Assembly (NCBI GenBank): GCA_938016515.1 | Contig: CALILP010000068.1 | Span: forward strand, 1-64,000 | DNA length: 64,000 nucleotides | Origin: an uncultured Paracoccaceae bacterium | GTDB taxonomy: Bacteria; Pseudomonadota; Alphaproteobacteria; Rhodobacterales; Rhodobacteraceae | Direction: 5' to 3' | Shown here: positions 1 through 7,497 of the stretch, in pieces | Layout: each line of letters starts with the position of its first letter | Numbering within the stretch: position 1 is the first letter of the stretch | Notes under the pieces: generated by a model | Databases searched by the model: none | What the model was told of the DNA's origin: nothing | What the model saw: only the letters and a program-made list of their open reading frames with translations | Program-made: the position numbers and the translations under genes

Positions 1-50
1 ACACCGCCAGAGCCGCCACCAATGACAAATAGGTCAAAATCAAAAGCCAT
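1..50 (-). CDS. FAD-dependent disulfide oxidoreductase N-terminus (probably glutathione reductase), truncated by window edge
   Basis: Reverse complement reads MAFDFDLFVIGGGSGG, a Rossmann GxGxxG start; only 16 codons visible. Confidence 0.5.
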   Translation of the reverse strand, partial: MAFDFDLFVIGGGSGG

Positions 51-183
51 GGGATGCTCCTTACATGGGATGGGCGTGCGCCCTTCATTGCACTTGCGCA
101 CAAGACATAGGGGGACATGCCGGGAACAACAACGCCTGCCGGTGTTTCAACATCTCACGACTGCGTTCACACGGAAGGTCAGA

Positions 184-229
184 CAATTTCTGCTACACAG
201 AAATTGGCACAGACTTTTTGAAAAAGTCT
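184..229. repeat. Double palindrome CAATTTCTG-N5-CAGAAATTG and AGACTTTTT-N-AAAAAGTCT
   Basis: Two perfect 9-bp-arm inverted repeats side by side; related copies at 27859 and 51947. Confidence 0.75.
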
Positions 230-294
230 GGTCCGAGCCGCGCTTGACACCCAGTCAAAACCCCCGTCCACTTATCGGTGAGGGAGACATCATC

Positions 295-1917
295 ATGCTG
301 CACCCCGCCGCGTCCATCGCAACCTTGCGCGACCAGTTCCGCTGGGACATCCCTACGCGTTACAACATCGGGGTCGACATCTGCGACAGGCCCGCTGCAG
401 CGACACCCAATGCACCGGCCATTGTCGATGTGGCCCCCGACATGACCTATGTCACCTACAGCTTTGCAGATCTACGTGACCTATCGAACCGTTGCGCCAA
501 TTTGCTGACCTCAATGATCACACCCGGTGACCGCGTCGGTGTATTACTGCCGCAATGCATCGAGACGGCCGTCGCACACATCGGCACCCTGAAAGCAGGA
601 TGTATCTCGATCCCCCTTTTTACGCTGTTTGGGCCGGATGCCTTGCGGCACCGACTACGCGATAGCGGCACGAAAGTCGTTATCACCAACGCCGAAGGTT
701 ATGAAAAGATCGCGCAAATACGCCCCGATCTGCCCGACCTAATGCATGTGCTCTGCACGGACGACGGGCAAATTGACCAATCCTTTCATGACCTCATATC
801 GACTCGTTCTGACAGTTTCACAGCCGTAGACACTGCCGCCGATGACCCGGCTCTGATCATCTATACTTCCGGCACAACGGGAAATCCAAAAGGTGCGCTG
901 CATGCCCACAGGGTCCTGCTTGGACATTTGCCCGGGGTCGAGATGAGCCACGATTTCCTGCCCCAACCGGAAGACAAAATCTGGACCCCCGCCGATTGGG
1001 CATGGATTGGCGGACTGCTGGATGTGCTCATGCCCGCACTTCACCACGGCATTCCTGTGGTCGCGCACCGGTTTTCAAAGTTCGACCCACAGGCTGCTGC
1101 CGAGCTGATCCGCGACCATAACATCCGCAACACGTTTCTCCCACCGACGGCCTTGAAAATGATGCGTGCAGCCGGCGTATCAGACGTGCCAATGCGGTCC
1201 GTTGCAAGCGGTGGCGAAACGCTGGGCAGCGCCTTGATCGATTGGGGGAAAGAGACATTCGGCGTGACCATCAATGAATTCTACGGCCAGACCGAATGCA
1301 ATATGATCATCTCATCCTGCGGTGCCTTAACACCTGCCGAGCCCGGGGTGATGGGATTTCCTGTTCCGGGTCATGAGGTCACTGTTCTTGATGACGGCGG
1401 TCTGCCAACACAGGATGAAGGCGCCATCGCCGTCCTGCACCCAGATCCTGTCATGTTTCTGGAGTATTGGAATAATCCGGCCGCAACCGCTGAAAAATTC
1501 CAGACCTCTCGCAGCGGCACATGGCTTTTGACAGGTGACCGTGGGCGGAAAATGCCGTCAGGTCGGATCAAGTTTGTTGGGCGAGATGACGATGTGATCA
1601 GTTCTGCTGGTTACAGGATCGGTCCCGCAGAAATCGAAGACTGCCTGATCACGCATCCTGCCATCAAATTGGCCGGTGTCGTCGGTAGGCCCGACACGAC
1701 GCGTGGCCAGATCGTTGTCGCTTTTGTTGTCTTGGATGCGGGAATCGCGGCAAGTGATGAACTGACAACTGAGATCAAAGCCTATGTCGCAACACGCTTG
1801 GCGGCCCATGAAGCCCCTCGCGCGATTTTCTACGTTGATGCTCTGCCCATGACGACAACTGGCAAAATCATCCGCGCGCAACTCCGCGATCTGGCGGCAA
1901 AACAGAGATCATCCTGA
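295..1917 (+). CDS. AMP-dependent acyl-CoA synthetase/ligase
   Basis: IIYTSGTTGNPKGALHAHR, GGETLG, YGQTE, LTGDRG and TTTGKIIRAQLR motifs; preferred start MLHPAASIATLRD after AGGGAG. Confidence 0.9.
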   Translation: MLHPAASIATLRDQFRWDIPTRYNIGVDICDRPAAATPNAPAIVDVAPDMTYVTYSFADLRDLSNRCANLLTSMITPGDRVGVLLPQCIETAVAHIGTLKAGCISIPLFTLFGPDALRHRLRDSGTKVVITNAEGYEKIAQIRPDLPDLMHVLCTDDGQIDQSFHDLISTRSDSFTAVDTAADDPALIIYTSGTTGNPKGALHAHRVLLGHLPGVEMSHDFLPQPEDKIWTPADWAWIGGLLDVLMPALHHGIPVVAHRFSKFDPQAAAELIRDHNIRNTFLPPTALKMMRAAGVSDVPMRSVASGGETLGSALIDWGKETFGVTINEFYGQTECNMIISSCGALTPAEPGVMGFPVPGHEVTVLDDGGLPTQDEGAIAVLHPDPVMFLEYWNNPAATAEKFQTSRSGTWLLTGDRGRKMPSGRIKFVGRDDDVISSAGYRIGPAEIEDCLITHPAIKLAGVVGRPDTTRGQIVVAFVVLDAGIAASDELTTEIKAYVATRLAAHEAPRAIFYVDALPMTTTGKIIRAQLRDLAAKQRSS

Positions 1918-1976
1918 CCAGAAATCGCACGTTGCAACCCTGCCGTGCTCCCCAAGATTTCGTGACGGTGAGGGTT

Positions 1977-2246
1977 CCAGGGTCTGTGGACATTCACGCG
2001 GCACTACTGGTCACAGTCCAAAATTGCTCAGTTTCAGGCAAGAGAGCGTAGGACTAGAGGGCGCATTCAAGCTATCTTTGCGACGAAATGGGCAATTTTG
2101 GCGAAATCCGCAAAGACGCGGCCTATTTTCCTTCCGACTTCACGAAATTGAGCCTGCGATGAACCGCATCGCGTCGCTCAATTTCGTTTGTCAGCAGGAA
2201 AATGGACCTCGCCCAGTGGTGCATCGTGAATGTCCACAGGCCCTAG
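1977..2246. mobile_element. MITE-like non-autonomous element with ~35-bp imperfect terminal inverted repeats
   Basis: Left end CCAGGGTCTGTGGACATTCACGCGGCACTACTGG matches the reverse complement of right end CCCAGTGGTGCATCGTGAATGTCCACAGGCCCTAG; no intact transposase ORF inside; right end related to the 61818-61880 hairpin. Confidence 0.7.
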
Positions 2247-3031
2247 TCCTCAACGTCTGCGAAAATGTTGTCCTTCTCGACAAAATCAAACCGGCTTTCT
2301 TCGACCTCATCGGTGTTCATATCGTGCACTTGCACCTTCCCGTCGCCAAAACCAATCACCACGGTGTCACAAATGTCGATAAATAAGCCGTTTTCCACGA
2401 TGCCCGGAATCTGGTTCAATACGATGCTAAGCTGTCGTGCGTCGCCGATCCGGTTGAGGTGAAGGTCAAGGATGTGGTTGCCTTCGTCGGTCACGTAAGG
2501 CGCATCACCGTTCATGCGCAAACTGGTGGTCCGCCCCAGAACATCCATCCCAATCAGGGCTTCTTCGACCAGTGCTTTAGATGTCTGCCAGCCAAAGGGA
2601 ATGACCTCAATCGGCAGTGGGAAGGCGCCAAGTGTTTCGACTTTCTTAGAAGCGTCAGCGATCACCACCATCCGCTCTGAGGCGGTCGCCACGATCTTTT
2701 CTTGCAAAAGCGCACCGCCCCCACCTTTGATCAGGTTCAGTTCAGCGTCGTATTCATCCGCACCGTCGATGGTCAAATCAAGTGATTTCGCTTCATCAAG
2801 TGAAATCACCTCGATGCCCACGTCCTTCGCCAATTGCGCTGTGCGGCTGGATGTCGGCACCCCTTTGATTTGCAAGCCCTCGTCGCGGATCATTTCGCCC
2901 AAACACTGGACCAGCCATGCTGCGGTGGACCCAGTCCCAAGCCCAACTTTCATGCCAGACCGCACGTATTGCGCAGCACGTTTGGCTGCGACGAATTTTG
3001 CGCGATCAATTGGGGACAAGTCGGTGTTCAT
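2243..3031 (-). CDS. rpiA: Ribose-5-phosphate isomerase A
   Basis: VGLGTGSTAAWLV, DGADE and KGGGGALLQEKIV motifs; start MNTDLSPIDRAKFVAAKRAA. Confidence 0.95.
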   Translation of the reverse strand: MNTDLSPIDRAKFVAAKRAAQYVRSGMKVGLGTGSTAAWLVQCLGEMIRDEGLQIKGVPTSSRTAQLAKDVGIEVISLDEAKSLDLTIDGADEYDAELNLIKGGGGALLQEKIVATASERMVVIADASKKVETLGAFPLPIEVIPFGWQTSKALVEEALIGMDVLGRTTSLRMNGDAPYVTDEGNHILDLHLNRIGDARQLSIVLNQIPGIVENGLFIDICDTVVIGFGDGKVQVHDMNTDEVEESRFDFVEKDNIFADVED

Positions 3032-3151
3032 TGCATGCTCCACAGGTGCGTTTTGATGCGGGTTATAGGGTCTTGTCGACGGTTGGGAAACGATAAACTT
3101 ATTTGAATTGGATCGCTTGTCGTAGGGCAGCGATTGACTTAGCGTTTGTGC

Positions 3152-3667
3152 ATGAAATACGGCATCGCTTTTTGGCTCACTTGGGCGACCATGGCCAACG
3201 CACAAGACACGACTGAAGTCGCGTTAGCCAAGGCAACGCTGGAAAATCTGCAAGCGCAATCATTTGCCGCAAATCGCGAGTTTTGTGGATATCTGATCCG
3301 GGACCCGAGCGGCGCGCTAGTAGCAACCAAAGCAACCAGCGGTGCGGAAAGCTATTGCGAGCCAGAAGCGCCTGCAGACGATGCTGTGATCATTGCCTCT
3401 TATCACACGCACGGCGCTTTCGAATATGACACGCCTGCAGAATTCCCCTCCGTAGGGGATATCGAAGCGGATGAAGCAGAAGGGATCGACGGCTACGTCA
3501 CGACCCCAGGGGGACGATTTTGGTACATTGATACAACAGATATGGAAGTCAGTCAGATTTGCGGGGTGGGCTGCGTCACACAAGATCCCAATTTTGAAGC
3601 CGGCCTCGATGGTGAGATCGCCCAAAGCTATACCTACGAGGACCTGCTGCGGCTTGAAGGAAACTGA
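3152..3667 (+). CDS. Exported DUF4329-like protein
   Basis: Signal peptide MKYGIAFWLTWATMANA; SYHTHGAFEYDTPAEFPSVGDIEADE resembles the DUF4329/JAB-like HTH motif. Confidence 0.65.
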   Translation: MKYGIAFWLTWATMANAQDTTEVALAKATLENLQAQSFAANREFCGYLIRDPSGALVATKATSGAESYCEPEAPADDAVIIASYHTHGAFEYDTPAEFPSVGDIEADEAEGIDGYVTTPGGRFWYIDTTDMEVSQICGVGCVTQDPNFEAGLDGEIAQSYTYEDLLRLEGN

Positions 3668-3743
3668 CCGCGCTGTCCGGGTTCGCAAGGCATATTGTCG
3701 TTTTCAATCCGGCATCCGATGGATGATCTGCTAATGCATGTGG

Positions 3744-4427
3744 ATGAGTGACCAATTGATCCTGCACTACGCCCCAGACAACGCATCGCTGTGCGTTCGA
3801 CTGGCGTTGGAAGAGCTGGGAATCGATTACGTGACGGCGCTAGTTGACCGGTCAGTAAAGGCCCAGCGCAGCCCTGCGTATCTTGCCATCAACCCAAACG
3901 GTCTCATCCCGACATTACAAACACCACAAGGACCAATCTATGAGACCGGGGCGATTTTGCTATGGTTGGCAGAAAACACCCCCAGTGCTTTGTTTCCTCA
4001 GATTAGCGATCCCAAGCGCGCTGCGGCGCTGACCCGACTGTTCTGGTTATCCAACACACTGCATCCTGCTTTGCGGATGCTGTTTTACCCGGATTTTTAT
4101 GCCCCAAACGCAAGTGGTGAACTGAGGCATCAGACCCGTATCAGACTTTGTGCTTTATACGATCAAATGGCCGCAGATCACGCCCATCTGGTTGCGACCG
4201 AACCCAACCTCATTGCCTGCTATCTGGCGCCGTTGCTACGCTGGTCGGCAATCTATGGTGGACAAACAGACTGGTTCACCTTGGGCCGTTGGCCTGCACT
4301 GCTGCAGTTCGCTGAAACGTTCGAAACCCGCCCGGCCGCGTTACGCGCAGCACAGGCGGAAGGGCTTGGACCGACCGCATTTTCAAACCCGACTTTTCCC
4401 AATCCACCTGAAGGCAGCGCTACCTGA
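3744..4427 (+). CDS. Glutathione S-transferase family protein
   Basis: Thioredoxin-fold N-terminus LILHYAPDNASLCVRLALEELG...NPNGLIPTLQT...YETGAILLWLAE. Confidence 0.85.
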   Translation: MSDQLILHYAPDNASLCVRLALEELGIDYVTALVDRSVKAQRSPAYLAINPNGLIPTLQTPQGPIYETGAILLWLAENTPSALFPQISDPKRAAALTRLFWLSNTLHPALRMLFYPDFYAPNASGELRHQTRIRLCALYDQMAADHAHLVATEPNLIACYLAPLLRWSAIYGGQTDWFTLGRWPALLQFAETFETRPAALRAAQAEGLGPTAFSNPTFPNPPEGSAT

Positions 4428-5800
4428 TGTTTCTTTCCGTTTTCGATATGTTCAAAGTGGGGCTTGGCCCGTCATCATCCCACACAATCGGCCCAATAGT
4501 GGCGGCGGCGCGGTTTCTGGATCATTTGCGCGCCCAGCCGTTTCAGGTGGCTGGGCTGCGGGCCTCGCTGCATGGATCATTGGCCTTTACAGGTGTTGGT
4601 CACGCGACAGACCGGGCTGTGATCCTTGGCCTCGCCGGATTTCGTGCTGATGATTATGATGCTGCAAAAGCCGAAGCCGCTTTGGAAGTGGTGAAGGCAG
4701 AGGCCCACGTCAGCCCTGACCGGCTGCCTGACTTGCACTTCGATCCTTCTGTGGATCTGTTGTTTGACTACGGCCCACCTTTGCCCGGTCATGCCAATGG
4801 GATGAAGCTGCATGGAACCGACAGTCAGGGTGACGTGATTATCTCCGAGACCTACTATTCAATCGGCGGCGGTTTCGTCTTGACCGAAAAGGAATTGGCG
4901 GAAGGCGCAGATACTGACACGGGTGCCCCGGTCCCCTACCCGTTTCATACCGCTGCAGAGATGTTGAGCATGGCAGAGCGGTCTGGGAAATCAATCGCCG
5001 ACATGAAGCGCGCCAACGAGCTGAGCCGAATGCCACATGCCGACTTTGACCGCGGCCTGACCCGGATCTGGGATGTCATGAACGCCTGCATTGACCGAGG
5101 ACTTGCCACCGATGGCATCTTGCCCGGAGGATTGAACGTCAAACGTCGCGCAAAGGGCATCCACGATGCCCTGCTGGCAGAACGCGGCATGAACTTACAG
5201 GCACCGCATACGATCAATGACTGGATGTCTACTTACGCCATGGCCGTGAACGAAGAAAACGCAGCTGGCGGTCAAGTCGTCACAGCACCGACGAATGGTG
5301 CCGCTGGCGTCGTTCCTGCCACGATCCGATATTGGCTGGATCATGTTCCGGGTGCCACCGTCACACGCGTACCAGAGTTCTTGCTCACCGCAGCCGCTAT
5401 TGGCGGGTTGATCAAATTCAACGCCTCGATTTCAGGGGCCGAGTGTGGCTGTCAGGCGGAGGTCGGCTCTGCCGCGGCTATGGCTGCTGCTGGCCTGTGT
5501 GCCGTAATGGGTGGATCCCCCGAACAGGTCGAGAATGCCGCTGAAATTGCTTTGGAACATCATCTTGGCATGACCTGTGACCCCGTTAAGGGGCTGGTTC
5601 AGGTGCCATGCATTGAACGCAATGGGCTTGGGGCGATCAAAGCGGTCTCTGCGGCATCGCTGGCCATTCGCGGCGACGGCACCCACTTTGTGCCTCTGGA
5701 CGCCGCAATTGAGACCATGCGGCAAACCGGCATGGATATGAGTGAGAAGTACAAAGAAACGGCGCTTGGCGGTCTGGCAGTAAACGTTCCCAACTGCTGA
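4427..5800 (+). CDS. sdaA: L-serine ammonia-lyase
   Basis: MFLSVFDMFKVGLGPSSSHTIGP; GAECGCQAEVGSAAAMAAAG and CDPVKGLVQVPCIERN Fe-S cysteine motifs. Confidence 0.95.
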   Translation: MFLSVFDMFKVGLGPSSSHTIGPIVAAARFLDHLRAQPFQVAGLRASLHGSLAFTGVGHATDRAVILGLAGFRADDYDAAKAEAALEVVKAEAHVSPDRLPDLHFDPSVDLLFDYGPPLPGHANGMKLHGTDSQGDVIISETYYSIGGGFVLTEKELAEGADTDTGAPVPYPFHTAAEMLSMAERSGKSIADMKRANELSRMPHADFDRGLTRIWDVMNACIDRGLATDGILPGGLNVKRRAKGIHDALLAERGMNLQAPHTINDWMSTYAMAVNEENAAGGQVVTAPTNGAAGVVPATIRYWLDHVPGATVTRVPEFLLTAAAIGGLIKFNASISGAECGCQAEVGSAAAMAAAGLCAVMGGSPEQVENAAEIALEHHLGMTCDPVKGLVQVPCIERNGLGAIKAVSAASLAIRGDGTHFVPLDAAIETMRQTGMDMSEKYKETALGGLAVNVPNC

Positions 5801-5842
5801 CGGATGATTGTGACTTCTAAGATTGGTCCTTAGGCTTGCCGC

Positions 5843-6751
5843 ATGACCCAAGATCGGCCTTTCCTTGGAATTCTGTTCATGCTGGGATTTTGCGTTCTGG
5901 CCCCGTTAGGGGATGCGCTGGCCAAGTACCTTAGCGCAACTGTTGCGCTTTTTGTCCTGATAACGGTGCGGTTTTCAATGCAGGCAATCATGCTGACGCC
6001 TTTGGTGTGGCTTAGCGGAACAAGCTTGCGTCTACCGCAGGGCATTTTCCCCAAAGTCTTGCTGCGAACATGCCTGCATATTGCGGGTGTGGCCATGATG
6101 TTTGCAAGCCTTGCTTACCTGCCGCTTGCGGATGCACTGGCGATTGCGTTTGTGATGCCTTTCATCATGCTGATCCTTGGGCATTTTGTCCTGCATGAAA
6201 CAGTCGGGCCTCATCGGATTACGGCCTGCGCAGTTGGGTTCATCGGAACTTTGCTCGTGATCCAACCTAACTTTCTTGCGGTCGGCTGGCCTGCATTGCT
6301 ACCGCTTGGGGTGGCTGTCATCTTTGCACTGTTCATGCTGGTAACCCGCCAGATCGCCAAGCAGATCGACGCTGTGCATCTACAAGCCGTAAGCGGCCTT
6401 CAGGCGATGATCATGCTGATCTCTCTTGTGATCTTGTTTCCAGATGCACCCGGCGTTGCAATGGACTGGCCAGAGGCGCGGACCTTTTGGCTCCTTTGTG
6501 CGCTTGGCATTCTGGGGACAGTCGCGCATCTGTTGATGACCTGGAGCCTGCGATTGGCCCCCGCTGCGACCCTTGCACCGATGCAATACCTTGAGATCCC
6601 CGTGGGCACGATTTTCGGTTGGCTGATTTTCAAAGACTTGCCGAACGGCCTTGCTGCACTTGGAATTTGCATCACGATCGGCGCGGGGCTCTACATCATA
6701 CTGCGCGAACAGCGTTTATCGCGGTTTCCAGATGCGCCACCGGCAGCGTGA
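5843..6751 (+). CDS. DMT superfamily (EamA) transporter
   Basis: About ten hydrophobic segments, EamA repeats (HIAGVAMMFASLAYLPLADALAIAF; LAPMQYLEIPVGTIFGWLIF). Confidence 0.85.
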   Translation: MTQDRPFLGILFMLGFCVLAPLGDALAKYLSATVALFVLITVRFSMQAIMLTPLVWLSGTSLRLPQGIFPKVLLRTCLHIAGVAMMFASLAYLPLADALAIAFVMPFIMLILGHFVLHETVGPHRITACAVGFIGTLLVIQPNFLAVGWPALLPLGVAVIFALFMLVTRQIAKQIDAVHLQAVSGLQAMIMLISLVILFPDAPGVAMDWPEARTFWLLCALGILGTVAHLLMTWSLRLAPAATLAPMQYLEIPVGTIFGWLIFKDLPNGLAALGICITIGAGLYIILREQRLSRFPDAPPAA

Positions 6752-7358
6752 TCAGGGCAGGCCCGGTCACGGTGATCTGCACAGCTTCCCTGACCGTCCG
6801 ATTCGATGAGCTGACAAACCCCGCAGGATGGAGTGGCAGGCGGTCCATGTCCCAATGCAGCCCCGACGACGTCGCCAGCAAATCACCCATCGGCAAAACC
6901 GAGATTGCGGTTCCAACTGGCAATGTGATGCGAAGGCCCTGGTCGGGACACCGAAAGCAGCAATCTATTTCTGACAATAAAAACAGACCCTTATCCGAAA
7001 ACCGCGCCAGAACATTCAACGATGCAAAACTATGATCCAACCGCCCCCCCAAAAAACCGGCCCCGATAATCGCAGGGGCAGTGATGCGATTTAGAACCTT
7101 GTCGAGGTCTGTGGTGTCTTCATCTGCATTATGAACCAATTGTGGCGCGAACTTTTGCCGAGCAGCCGGCGAAATCGAGTCAAAATCACCAATGACTGCG
7201 CGCGGTATGATATGATTGGCCAGAAGATGGTCTGCACCACCGTCCGCTGCAACGAAGATATCTGTGAGTGTTTGCAATATCTTAATAACTTCGGGCGCAA
7301 TCTCGGCACCACCGACCAGCGCGATCGGTTCCGTTGCGTCAACAATCACGTCCGGCAT
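6696..7358 (-). CDS. Thiamine diphosphokinase
   Basis: FVAADGGADHLL, AVIGDFDSI, EDTTDLDKVL and GGRLDHSFASLNVL motifs. Confidence 0.9.
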   Translation of the reverse strand: MPDVIVDATEPIALVGGAEIAPEVIKILQTLTDIFVAADGGADHLLANHIIPRAVIGDFDSISPAARQKFAPQLVHNADEDTTDLDKVLNRITAPAIIGAGFLGGRLDHSFASLNVLARFSDKGLFLLSEIDCCFRCPDQGLRITLPVGTAISVLPMGDLLATSSGLHWDMDRLPLHPAGFVSSSNRTVREAVQITVTGPALITLPVAHLETAINAVRAV

Positions 7359-7497
7359 GAAGGTTTTGCCATATTTAGGAAACTTGCCATAATTCAGCCA
7401 TGAAATAATACCGCAAATACCGCGGTGTTGTGCCGGATTGAGAACCAATTGGTGGTAAACAGACTGTCAAAGCGATTGGCAGAAAGCGAGCAAAATC

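Noticed and set aside
22-294. N-terminal extension of the acyl-CoA synthetase ORF
   Set aside because: Non-protein-like sequence crossing a divergent intergenic region with palindromes; start at 295 has a good RBS.
2024-2386. 120-aa ORF across the MITE-like element
   Set aside because: Spans element and antisense rpiA; no transposase motifs seen.
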